DNA from: an uncultured Pelagibacteraceae bacterium
GTDB taxonomy: Bacteria; Pseudomonadota; Alphaproteobacteria; Pelagibacterales; Pelagibacteraceae
Length of the DNA: 64,000 nucleotides
NCBI GenBank assembly: GCA_902588315.1
Contig: CACIOP010000007.1
Location: 1 to 64,000 of the forward strand
Reading direction: 5' to 3'
In this document: piece by piece, positions 53,218 to 62,387 of the stretch
Layout: the number at the start of each line of letters is the position of its first letter
How positions within the stretch are numbered: position 1 is the first letter of the stretch
The notes under the pieces: generated by a model
What the model saw: the letters and a program-made list of their open reading frames with translations, nothing else
Told to the model about the DNA's origin: nothing
Databases searched by the model: none
Position numbers and translations under genes: made by a program

Positions 53218-54654
53218 TTAATTTACTCTTGATAACTTATTAGAATTTATTTCTACAAAACATTTCATCAATAAATTTTTTGCTATCTCTAGTCTGTATT
53301 CTTTACTAGCTCTCATGTCTCCAATAGGACTTAAATCTTTTTCTAAATATTTTTTTGCTTGATCAAAAGTATTGATGGTAAGAGGCTTATTTTTAAGAAT
53401 TTTTTCACATGCTTTAGCTCTTTTTGGCACAGCAGCCATACCTCCATATGCAATATAAACCTCCTTAATTTTATTATTATTAATCTCAAAATTAAAAGAT
53501 CCACAAACAGATGAAATATCATCATCAAATCTTTTTGAGATCTTAAATGCCTTAAAAATATTTTTCTTAAATAATGGTATTTTAATTGAGTGTATAAATT
53601 CATTGTTTTTTAATTTAGTTTTTCTGTAATCAATAAAAAAATGATTTAAAGGTAATACTTTTCTTTTATTAAAACTTTCAATTAAAACCTCTGCATTTAA
53701 AGATAATAGAATTGGCAGTGTATCACCAATTGGAGATGCAGTTGCAATATTGCCACCTATAGTTCCAACATTTCGAATTTGAACAGATCCATATCTTTTT
53801 AGAACCGAATAAAAATCTGGATAATATTTTTTAATTTCTTTTTCAAATTTTATTAAAGGTGTAGCAGAACCAACTTCTAAATAATTTTTACTTACTTTTA
53901 TAAAATCTAAATCATTAATTTCTTTTAAATCAATTATAAAAGGAATTTCTTTTCTTTCTTTTGTAACTTTTAAAGACAAGTCAGTTCCACCAGCAAGAAA
54001 ACTAAAGTTAGAATGTTTTTTAATTATACCTTTTAAATCTTTAATATTTTTTGGTGAAAAATAAATTTTATCATCTTTTTTAATATAAACATTTTTCGGT
54101 TTAATTTTTTTTAATTGCTGAATAACTCTATTTTTATTTTTAGAAAATTGATCATTCTTGTTTATCTTATTTAAACTTTTGGCAGCATCAATTATAGGTC
54201 TATAACCAGTACAACGACATAAATTACCTGATATAGAATCTGTTATTAATTCATTATTGAGACTTTTATTATTTTTAAACATTGAAAATAAAGACATGAC
54301 AAATCCTGGCGTACAAAAACCACATTGTGAACCATGAAATTTTACCATCGCATCTTGCACTGGGTGAAGTTTTCCATTTTCAGAAACTAAATCCTCAACA
54401 ATTATAAGTTGCTTGCCATTCAATGAGGGGACAAATGAAATGCAAGAATTAATTGCTTTATATACAATTTTATTATCGGCTAATTCACCCAAAACAACTG
54501 TACATGCACCACAACCACCCTCCGAACATCCTTCTTTAGTTCCGGTCTTTTTTAATTCAGTTCTAATATAATTAAGCAACGTTTGATTTGGATCGGGATT
54601 TTTGATTACTATAAGCTTGTCATTTAATAGAAATTTAACAGAACTCGATATCAC
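53218..54654 (-). CDS. xdhA: Xanthine dehydrogenase small subunit (2Fe-2S + FAD)
   Basis: GTKEGCSEGGCGACTVVLGE, QCGFCTPGFVMS, GNLCRCTGYRPI; FLAGGTDL FAD domain. Confidence 0.95.
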   Translation of the reverse strand: MISSSVKFLLNDKLIVIKNPDPNQTLLNYIRTELKKTGTKEGCSEGGCGACTVVLGELADNKIVYKAINSCISFVPSLNGKQLIIVEDLVSENGKLHPVQDAMVKFHGSQCGFCTPGFVMSLFSMFKNNKSLNNELITDSISGNLCRCTGYRPIIDAAKSLNKINKNDQFSKNKNRVIQQLKKIKPKNVYIKKDDKIYFSPKNIKDLKGIIKKHSNFSFLAGGTDLSLKVTKERKEIPFIIDLKEINDLDFIKVSKNYLEVGSATPLIKFEKEIKKYYPDFYSVLKRYGSVQIRNVGTIGGNIATASPIGDTLPILLSLNAEVLIESFNKRKVLPLNHFFIDYRKTKLKNNEFIHSIKIPLFKKNIFKAFKISKRFDDDISSVCGSFNFEINNNKIKEVYIAYGGMAAVPKRAKACEKILKNKPLTINTFDQAKKYLEKDLSPIGDMRASKEYRLEIAKNLLMKCFVEINSNKLSRVN

Positions 54655-55005
54655 TTAACTACCTCTATAAGTAGAATAACTCCAAGGTGAAACAAGTAAA
54701 GGAACATGGTAATGCTGTGAGGGATCTGAAATACCAAATCTTATAACAACATCATCCAAAAATGGTACATCGCTAGCTGAAGATGTATTTTTAAAATAAT
54801 CACCAATATGAAAAATTAATTCATATTTACCTTTAATAAAAACATCTCCCTCTGCTAATGGTGAATTAGCTCTACCATCGTCATTGAGTTTTGTTGACGT
54901 TAATTTTTTTCGTTCTGAATTATTAATATAAAACAACTCAACCAAGATACCTTTGCCAGGTTTACCAGAATACACATCTAAAACATGAGTTGTGAGCTTT
55001 GTCAT
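54655..55005 (-). CDS. uraH: 5-hydroxyisourate hydrolase
   Basis: LTTHVLDVYSGKPGKGI; C-terminal YHVPLLVSPWSYSTYRGS, the hallmark of HIUase. Confidence 0.97.
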   Translation of the reverse strand: MTKLTTHVLDVYSGKPGKGILVELFYINNSERKKLTSTKLNDDGRANSPLAEGDVFIKGKYELIFHIGDYFKNTSSASDVPFLDDVVIRFGISDPSQHYHVPLLVSPWSYSTYRGS

Positions 55006-55052
55006 AAAATTATAGTATCATTTAATTTCAAACTTAAATTTTTAAAAGTTAT

Positions 55053-55550
55053 ATGAGAACAATAGATAACATTAACGATCTTAACAAGTCTGATTTTTTG
55101 TCTATATTTGGCAATGTTTTTGAAAAAACTGAGTCAGTTGCTATCGAAGCTTTTGAGTTAAAACCATTTAAAAACTTTGAAGATATTGTGTTTAAAATGA
55201 TTGATATTTATGAAAATTACGAAAAGAATAAAATTTTAGAGATTTTAAATGCTCATCCTGAGCTTGCTGTAGCAAAGAAAATGACCTCTGAATCTATATC
55301 AGAACAGGCCTCTGCAAAATTAAACCAATGTTCTAATGATGAATATGAAGAATTTAAAAAATTAAATTCAGAATATAAAAAGAAGTTTAATTTTCCTTTT
55401 ATAATTGCCGTAAAAGGCAAAGATAAAAATGAAATTTTGAATAATTTTAGACAAAGAATACAAAGTGATGTAGAAAGTGAATTCCTTGAAGCAAAAAAAC
55501 AAGTAAAAAAAATTGCAACATTTCGTTTGAATGAAATAAATAAAAAATGA
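55053..55550 (+). CDS. uraD: OHCU decarboxylase
   Basis: LNAHPELAVAK motif; downstream genes alc/allA/puuE. Confidence 0.9.
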   Translation: MRTIDNINDLNKSDFLSIFGNVFEKTESVAIEAFELKPFKNFEDIVFKMIDIYENYEKNKILEILNAHPELAVAKKMTSESISEQASAKLNQCSNDEYEEFKKLNSEYKKKFNFPFIIAVKGKDKNEILNNFRQRIQSDVESEFLEAKKQVKKIATFRLNEINKK

Positions 55551-56533
55551 AAAAATTTATAAGTGCAAAAATGATTAACTTAGCAGATCCAAGAATTGGA
55601 ACTAAAGTTATATTTAAGACTGACGATTTTTTTGCAGCTGCTCATAGAATATTAAACATCGAAAATCCAGTTTTTAAAGATGGACTATTTGACAAACATG
55701 GTAAATGGATGGATGGATGGGAAACAAGGAGAAGAAGATCAAAAGGTTTTGATTATTTAATTTTAAAACTTGGTAAACCTGGAAAGATATTCGATATCGA
55801 CATTGACACAACGCATTTCAATGGAAATCAGCCCACACATGCTTCGTTGGAGGGTTGCTTTAGTAAAACAATGCCTAATAAGAAAACAAAATGGATTTCT
55901 TTACTGAGCAAGAAAAAACTTGGGCCAAACCGAAACCATAACTTCAAATCAAACAACAAATCTGTTTTTAATTATATAAGACTAAACATTTTTCCAGATG
56001 GTGGAGTTGCTAGACTAAGGCTTTATGGAAAAATTGAAATGGAGAAAAACTTTTTAAATAACAAAACTATCAACCTTACATCTGTTTTAAATGGCGCTTC
56101 AATTATTGGTTGTAATAATGAACATTTCGGCAGGGCTGAAAATATAATAGCACCTGGTAAAGGAAAAAATATGGGAGATGGTTGGGAAACAAGAAGAAGT
56201 AGAGGAAAAAACTTTGATTGGCTTATAATAAAATTTGGAAAACCAGGATTAATAAAAAAACTAGAGATAGATACCCATCATTTTAAAGGAAACTATCCCG
56301 ATAGTTGCTCAATTCAAACTGCAAGCATTTCAAAAGATCTGCCCAATAAATCAATTGTCAATAATTCAAAAAATTGGAAGTTTATTTTAAATAAGTCAAA
56401 ACTATCAGCTCACAAAAAACATATTTTTAAAAAATTCTTAATTAAAAGAAGTAAGGAAAATTATCTTAGAATAAATATCTACCCAGACGGTGGAATTTCA
56501 AGAATAAGGGCATTCGGAAATTTTGTGAGATGA
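55547..56533 (+). CDS. alc: Allantoicase
   Basis: MDGWETRRRR...DYLILKLG and internally repeated GDGWETRRSRGKNFDWLIIKFG; RLNIFPDGGVARLRLYG. Confidence 0.95.
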   Translation: MKKFISAKMINLADPRIGTKVIFKTDDFFAAAHRILNIENPVFKDGLFDKHGKWMDGWETRRRRSKGFDYLILKLGKPGKIFDIDIDTTHFNGNQPTHASLEGCFSKTMPNKKTKWISLLSKKKLGPNRNHNFKSNNKSVFNYIRLNIFPDGGVARLRLYGKIEMEKNFLNNKTINLTSVLNGASIIGCNNEHFGRAENIIAPGKGKNMGDGWETRRSRGKNFDWLIIKFGKPGLIKKLEIDTHHFKGNYPDSCSIQTASISKDLPNKSIVNNSKNWKFILNKSKLSAHKKHIFKKFLIKRSKENYLRINIYPDGGISRIRAFGNFVR

Positions 56534-57021
56534 AAATAATAAAAGCAAAAAAAATTACTAAAAAAAATTTTTCTAAATTTGGTCAATTAATAGATACGTC
56601 AAAAAAAAATCCTATAAATATTAATGATGGGTATGCAAAAAGATTTGATAATTTGATAAAAGTAGATGCATCTAAAAATAAAGGGAAAGCAATTGTTAGT
56701 ATTTTTAAAGCAAAAAAAAGAAGGTTTCCGGTGAAAATTGATATGATGGAAAAACATCCTTTAGGAAGCCAAGCCTTTATACCAATGGAAGATACAAAAT
56801 TTTTAGTATTTGTAGCACCAAAAGGAGATAAACCAGATGTAAATAAAATCCAATCCTTTTTAGTCCCAAAACAAACTGGGGTTAATTACAATGCTGGTAT
56901 TTGGCACTTTCCGTTGATTTCTATTAAAAATATGAATTTTCTAATTGTTGATAGAAAAGGAAAAGGAAACAATCTTGTTATTTATAAATTTAAAAAAGAT
57001 AAAATTTTTTTGAAAAAATGA
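56530..57021 (+). CDS. allA: Ureidoglycolate lyase
   Basis: MEKHPLGSQAFIPM, GVNYNAGIWHFPLI. Confidence 0.93.
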   Translation: MKIIKAKKITKKNFSKFGQLIDTSKKNPININDGYAKRFDNLIKVDASKNKGKAIVSIFKAKKRRFPVKIDMMEKHPLGSQAFIPMEDTKFLVFVAPKGDKPDVNKIQSFLVPKQTGVNYNAGIWHFPLISIKNMNFLIVDRKGKGNNLVIYKFKKDKIFLKK

Positions 57022-57917
57022 TAAAAAAATACCCAAGAGATTTGGTGGGATATGGTTCCAAAAAAGTTAAGGTAAAGTGGCCTGGTAATGCTAAGTTGGC
57101 TTTGCAATTTGTGCTTAATTACGAGGAAGGAGCAGAGAATTGTACTCTTCATGGTGATAAGACTTCAGAAGTATTTTTATCAGAAATTATAGGAGCAAAA
57201 CCAATTAAAGGTCGACACTTAAATATGGAATCAATTTATGAATATGGATCAAGAAGGGGGTTTTGGAGAATTCATGATCTATTTAATAAAAAGAAAATTC
57301 CGCTTACTATTTTTGGAGTTGGTATGGCATTGGAAAGAAATAAAGAGGTTTGTTCAGCTATAAAAAAAGCAAATTATGAAATTGCTAGTCATGGGTGGAG
57401 ATGGATTGACTATCAAAATGTATCAAAGAAAAAAGAAAAGAATGATATGAAGCTTGCAGTCAAATCTATAAAAAAGATTTTTGGTAATCAACCTGCTGGT
57501 TGGTACACTGGTAGGTGTAGCGAAAATACTTTAGATTTAGTAATTGATAATGGTAGTTTTTTATACTGTAGCGACACATACAGTGACGATCTTCCTTATT
57601 GGATAAAAAAAGGTAATAAAAAACAGCTAATGGTTCCTTACACACTTGATAACAATGATATGAGGTTTGCAACCAATCAAGGATTTAATTCAGGTGAACA
57701 ATTTTATAATTATTTAAAAGATAGTTTCGATGCACTTTATGAGGAGGGAAAAACTTCACCTAAGATGATGTCGGTTGGCTTGCATTGCAGATTAATTGGA
57801 AGACCTGGTAGAATACAGTCACTTAAAAAATTTTTAAATTACATCACAAAATTTAAGGATATTTGGATCTGCAAAAGAGTAGATATAGCTAAACATTGGA
57901 TAAAAAATTATAGTTAA
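57018..57917 (+). CDS. puuE: Allantoinase PuuE (polysaccharide deacetylase fold)
   Basis: YPRDLVGYGSKKVKVKWPGNAKLALQFVLNYEEGAENC; YEYGSRRGFWR; EIASHGWRWIDY. Confidence 0.93.
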   Translation: MIKKYPRDLVGYGSKKVKVKWPGNAKLALQFVLNYEEGAENCTLHGDKTSEVFLSEIIGAKPIKGRHLNMESIYEYGSRRGFWRIHDLFNKKKIPLTIFGVGMALERNKEVCSAIKKANYEIASHGWRWIDYQNVSKKKEKNDMKLAVKSIKKIFGNQPAGWYTGRCSENTLDLVIDNGSFLYCSDTYSDDLPYWIKKGNKKQLMVPYTLDNNDMRFATNQGFNSGEQFYNYLKDSFDALYEEGKTSPKMMSVGLHCRLIGRPGRIQSLKKFLNYITKFKDIWICKRVDIAKHWIKNYS

Positions 57918-57925
57918 AATTTTTA

Positions 57926-58249
57926 TTATTGTTCCGCAGCTATAGAAGTATAGTGAGCAACCGCTTCTATTTCCTCATCAGTTAGAATACCCTCCATTGC
58001 GGGCATTACTCCTATACCGTTTCTAACTGCCATTATGATTCTTTGAATATCAGGTCTGATTTCATTTAAATTTGGACCAACCATTGCGTTTGATCCAGCA
58101 TCTGAGAGCATATGGCATGCTGCACAATTTCCTGCTCCCAGAAAAACTTCTTTTCCCTTATTAAACAATTCATCAGCATTAACGTGGGTTAATAATGAAA
58201 ATATCAAAAATAATGATGCACCAAAGAAATTTAAAAATAATTTTTTCAC
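57926..58249 (-). CDS. Secreted c-type cytochrome, possible detached PuuD cytochrome domain
   Basis: Signal peptide; CAACH heme motif; GPNLNEIRPDIQRIIMAVRNGIGVMPAMEGILTDEEIEAVAHYTS. Confidence 0.88.
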   Translation of the reverse strand: MKKLFLNFFGASLFLIFSLLTHVNADELFNKGKEVFLGAGNCAACHMLSDAGSNAMVGPNLNEIRPDIQRIIMAVRNGIGVMPAMEGILTDEEIEAVAHYTSIAAEQ

Positions 58250-58292
58250 ATAAATTTGGTATCATAATTAAAAAAATTTAAAAAGGAGAATT

Positions 58293-58580
58293 ATGAAAGC
58301 TTATTGGATTGCAAATTATACTGAAATAAAGGACGACGAACGACTTAAAAAATATGCTGTTAAAGCTAAAGAAGCAGTTGAAAAATATTCTGGAAAAATA
58401 ATAGCGAGAAGTGCAAATAACGTAACTTTAGAAGGTAGAAAAATGGTAAGAGTAGCTCTTGCAGAATTTCCTGATATTGAAACAGCAAAAAATTGTTACA
58501 ATTCTGAGGAATATGTCGAGGCTAGAAAACATTTAGAAAATAATGTTACTAGAGAACACATAATTTTTGAGGGAATGTAA
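58293..58580 (+). CDS. DUF1330 family protein
   Basis: MKAYWIANYTEIKDDERLKKYA...EFPDIETAKNCYNSEEYVEAR. Confidence 0.88.
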   Translation: MKAYWIANYTEIKDDERLKKYAVKAKEAVEKYSGKIIARSANNVTLEGRKMVRVALAEFPDIETAKNCYNSEEYVEARKHLENNVTREHIIFEGM

Positions 58581-58582
58581 GC

Positions 58583-59218
58583 TTAATATTGAATAGGTTC
58601 GGGGTCTATGCTTCTCCATAAATACCAAGTCGCTACAGAACAGTAAGGGGAAAACTTTTTGTTTAAATATGTCACGTAACTTTCAGGTGGAAGATATTTT
58701 TTATTATAATTTTTTGAAATAGCTCTTAACAAACCAATATCTTGGATTGGCCAAATATTAGGACGATTATAAGTAAATAATAAAATCATTTCTGCTGACC
58801 ATTTTCCAATTTGTCTTAATTTAGACAGATAAATTATGGCATCTTCATCAGACATTTTTGAAATAAGTCTTGGATTAAATTCTTTACTTAATATTTTTTG
58901 GGCTAAACTTTTTATTCCTTTCACTTTCTGTCTACTTAGACCACAACTTTTGAGCTGAATAGTAGATAACTTGCTTACTGTTTTTGCGTTAATTTTATTT
59001 TTACATTTTTTCTTAAATTTTAAAAAAACTGAATTAGCAGCAGCAACGCTAATTTGTTGTCCAATTATACTTTTACAAAGAGAGAAAAAGACATCTTTTC
59101 TTGAAGTTAGCACTGTCTCTGATGGGGATTTATATTTTTTAATCAAAAGAGACATGGTTTTATCTTTTTTAGATAAATATTTTTTTGCTTTATTCCAGTA
59201 TGATGGAGTTTTACTCAT
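58583..59218 (-). CDS. DNA-3-methyladenine glycosylase II family (AlkA-like HhH-GPD)
   Basis: SIIGQQISVAAANSVFLKF; LRQIGKWSAEMILLFTYNRPNIWPIQDIGLLRAI. Confidence 0.9.
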   Translation of the reverse strand: MSKTPSYWNKAKKYLSKKDKTMSLLIKKYKSPSETVLTSRKDVFFSLCKSIIGQQISVAAANSVFLKFKKKCKNKINAKTVSKLSTIQLKSCGLSRQKVKGIKSLAQKILSKEFNPRLISKMSDEDAIIYLSKLRQIGKWSAEMILLFTYNRPNIWPIQDIGLLRAISKNYNKKYLPPESYVTYLNKKFSPYCSVATWYLWRSIDPEPIQY

Positions 59219-60092
59219 GTCGTGAAACAGATAACTTTTTTTTCAAATACATCTCTCTTCTAAATATAATAATAGATGAAACTATAACTAATAAGGCGCC
59301 TAATAATGTTTTAGAAGTTGGTATTTCGTTCCAAATAAAATATCCAAATATAATAGCAAAGACTAATCCAAGATATTTTAAAGGAGAAACTAAACTTACT
59401 TCTGAGTATTTGTAAGATTGTGATAACCATAAATTTGCAAGACCACCTAATATACCAACCATAGATAACAAAAATAAATCTAGTAAACTTGGCAAGATCC
59501 ATCCCTGATAAAAAGATAAAAAACTTAGAAGCATTATTGAGAATGAAAAGAAAAAACTAATTAACCAAGCAGGCTCGGTTGAAGATAATTTTCTTATAGC
59601 AATAGCTACATAAGACAAGCCTAAGCAAAAAATTATTGGATAAATATAATATAAATTTAAAGAGCTAAAACCTGGTTCAGTGATGAAAATTATACCAACA
59701 AACCCTACTATAACTGCTAACCATCTATAAATTCCAACTTTTTCTTTTAATAAAAAAATTGAAAATATTGTTATAAATATTGGTGCTGCAAAAGATATAC
59801 TTACAACTGTTGCCAAAGGTAAATTTCTTAATGCTACAAATATAGAAACCAAAGCAATTAATCCTGCTAAACATCTTTTAAAATGAAGAAATGGTCTCGT
59901 TGTTTTGTAAAAATCTAAATATCTATCTTTAGGAATAAGAAATAAAATAGGAATTATTCCACAAAATCCTCTAAAAAATAATACTTGTCCAACAGGATAA
60001 TCCTCGGACCATTTAACAATCACATCCATAAGTGAAAATGCACATACTGATATGAACATGTAAAAAAAGCCTAATTGATTTTTTGATAGCAT
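59211..60092 (-). CDS. DMT superfamily (EamA) transporter
   Basis: 10-TM pattern; LPLATVVSISFAAPIFITIFSIFLLKEKVGIYRWLAVIVGFVGI. Confidence 0.92.
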   Translation of the reverse strand: MLSKNQLGFFYMFISVCAFSLMDVIVKWSEDYPVGQVLFFRGFCGIIPILFLIPKDRYLDFYKTTRPFLHFKRCLAGLIALVSIFVALRNLPLATVVSISFAAPIFITIFSIFLLKEKVGIYRWLAVIVGFVGIIFITEPGFSSLNLYYIYPIIFCLGLSYVAIAIRKLSSTEPAWLISFFFSFSIMLLSFLSFYQGWILPSLLDLFLLSMVGILGGLANLWLSQSYKYSEVSLVSPLKYLGLVFAIIFGYFIWNEIPTSKTLLGALLVIVSSIIIFRREMYLKKKLSVSRHE

Positions 60093-60126
60093 ATGATTAA
60101 CTTTAGATTAATTAAGTTAATTATCA

Positions 60127-60570
60127 ATGGAAATAGCAATTTTAGGATTAGGGTGTTTTTGGGGACCAGAAATTAAGTTTAGTAAACTTGATGGAGTTAT
60201 AAAAACAGAAGTAGGTTATTGTGGAGGTCATAATGCTGAAACCAATTACAACGAAGTATGCACAGGCACAACAAATCATGCAGAAGTAGTAAAACTAGAT
60301 TTTGATCCCAAAGTAATATCTTACGAGAAAATTCTTGAATATTTTTTTGAAATTCATGATCCAACAACCTTAAATTCTCAAGGACCAGATTTCGGAACTC
60401 AATATAGAAGTGAAATATTTTATTTAAATGATCAGCAAAAAATTACTGCTGAAAAAATGATAGAAAAAGAAAACGTCAAATTATCAGGAAAAGTAGTAAC
60501 AAAAACTTCTTTAGTTAAAAATTATTGCCCAGCTGAAGAGTATCATCAACGATATTTGGAAAAAAGATAA
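60127..60570 (+). CDS. msrA: Peptide methionine sulfoxide reductase A
   Basis: GCFWGPEIKFSKLDGVIKTEVGYCGG; FEIHDPTTLNSQGPDFGTQYRS. Confidence 0.94.
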   Translation: MEIAILGLGCFWGPEIKFSKLDGVIKTEVGYCGGHNAETNYNEVCTGTTNHAEVVKLDFDPKVISYEKILEYFFEIHDPTTLNSQGPDFGTQYRSEIFYLNDQQKITAEKMIEKENVKLSGKVVTKTSLVKNYCPAEEYHQRYLEKR

Positions 60571-60571
60571 A

Positions 60572-61384
60572 ATGTCTTTAGTTGATACAAGTTGGTTAGA
60601 AAATAACGCTGAAAAAGTAAAAATTATTGATTGCTCATGGCATATGCCTCAAACTCAAAGAAACGGTTTTGAGGAATATATAGTGGAACATATTCCAAAT
60701 GCTATTTTTTTTGATTTAGATAAAAATTCTAAATTAGATACTGATTTACCACATATGCTTACCGATACTAAATCTTGGGAAAAAATAATGAGCAACATGG
60801 GTATAGAAAATAATGATCGAATAGTAATTTACGATAACTCTGATGTTATTAGTTCATGTAGATGTTGGTACAATTTAATTTATTATGGACATGACCCTAA
60901 ACTAGTTCATGTTCTAGATGGTGGATTAAAAAAATGGAAAAAAGAAAATAAATCTACAGATAACAAAAAAGTGATCACTCAAACTTCTAAGTATAGATGT
61001 AAAGAAAATAAAGAACTTGTTATAAATAAAAAACAAATAGATGAAAATATTAATTCACATGAATTTAATGTTGTTGATGCAAGAAGTAGAGAAAGATTTG
61101 AAGGCAAAGTTGCTGAACCAAGAAAAGGTCTTAGAAGTGGTTCAATAAAAAATTCTTTTTGCCTACCCTTTTCTGAATTAGTAAACAAAGACCATACTTT
61201 CGTTAGTAAAGATAAAATAATGGAAAAATTTAAGTCCTTTGAATTTGACCACGATAAGAACCTAGTATTTTCATGTGGTTCTGGAGTGACTGCAAGTGTA
61301 TTGGCACTAGCTTATTCTTTAATAAATGCTAAATATATGCCGATAATTTACGATGGCTCTTGGGCTGAATACGGAAAAAATTAA
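60572..61384 (+). CDS. Sulfurtransferase (thiosulfate/3-mercaptopyruvate)
   Basis: Two rhodanese domains; active-site loop CGSGVTA. Confidence 0.93.
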   Translation: MSLVDTSWLENNAEKVKIIDCSWHMPQTQRNGFEEYIVEHIPNAIFFDLDKNSKLDTDLPHMLTDTKSWEKIMSNMGIENNDRIVIYDNSDVISSCRCWYNLIYYGHDPKLVHVLDGGLKKWKKENKSTDNKKVITQTSKYRCKENKELVINKKQIDENINSHEFNVVDARSRERFEGKVAEPRKGLRSGSIKNSFCLPFSELVNKDHTFVSKDKIMEKFKSFEFDHDKNLVFSCGSGVTASVLALAYSLINAKYMPIIYDGSWAEYGKN

Positions 61385-61387
61385 CTT

Positions 61388-62383
61388 ATGAAAACATCTA
61401 CAAAAATAACAAGTATAGTAATCATATTTTTTTTAATCATTGCAACAGTGATCATTGGAAGAACAATGATAGGAAATCATTTCAAAAAAAAATTTAGTAA
61501 AAGACCGCCTCCTGGAATAATAATAACTACAACTCAAGAAAGAGTTTTTGAAAACGTTGTTAGTACCTATGGGACTGCAACTCCAATTCAAACACAATCA
61601 TTTAAAATTGAAAAATATGAAATATTAAAACCTATAAAATTTAATCAAAAAGTTAAAAAGGGTGATGTAATTGCTGAGCTTAAAAATCGAAAAGTTATTG
61701 CTCAATTTGATGGTGTTATTGGAAAAAGAGAATTTTCAGAAGATATAGAGGTTTCAAAATCTTCGATATTAATTAATCTTGAAGATACTAGCTCAATATA
61801 TTGTGATGTAGATATACCTGAAATTTTTGTACCATTTATTGAGGTTGGTCTGCCAGTTGATATTAAATTTTCTGGATATAAAAATAAAATTTATAAAGGT
61901 GAAGTAAACTCTTTTGCTAGCAGGATAAGTGAAGATACAAGAGCTTTAGCAACAAGAATTAAGATGGATAATGCATCAGGTGAAATTTTACCTGGCTCAT
62001 TTTTAGAAATATCAATCAAATATGATGTGAGAAATGGCTTAAGTGCTCCTGACACTAGTACAATTGTCGAGGGTGAAAATGTTTTTATTTATAAAGTAGA
62101 TGAAAAAAATAAAGTAATGAAAACAAAGGTAACCATTGGAGATAGATATTTAGGCTTTGTAGAAATATTAGATGGATTAAATAATGGAGATAAAATTGTT
62201 GCAGAAGGAACAAAAAAAGTAAGACCAAATTTAACAATCAGACCTATAGAGAAAGGTGCTAAAAAAAAACAAGGAAATTCTAGCTGGGGTAAAAAAGATA
62301 AATCAAAAAAAGCTGAAGAAAAAAAAGGTAAATTTGATTGGTTGAAAAATATTTTTAAAAAATCAGATAAAGAGAAAAAATAA
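61388..62383 (+). CDS. RND efflux periplasmic adaptor
   Basis: N-terminal TM, biotinyl-lipoyl-like and beta-barrel segments; followed by RND permease. Confidence 0.9.
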   Translation: MKTSTKITSIVIIFFLIIATVIIGRTMIGNHFKKKFSKRPPPGIIITTTQERVFENVVSTYGTATPIQTQSFKIEKYEILKPIKFNQKVKKGDVIAELKNRKVIAQFDGVIGKREFSEDIEVSKSSILINLEDTSSIYCDVDIPEIFVPFIEVGLPVDIKFSGYKNKIYKGEVNSFASRISEDTRALATRIKMDNASGEILPGSFLEISIKYDVRNGLSAPDTSTIVEGENVFIYKVDEKNKVMKTKVTIGDRYLGFVEILDGLNNGDKIVAEGTKKVRPNLTIRPIEKGAKKKQGNSSWGKKDKSKKAEEKKGKFDWLKNIFKKSDKEKK

Positions 62384-62387
62384 TTAA

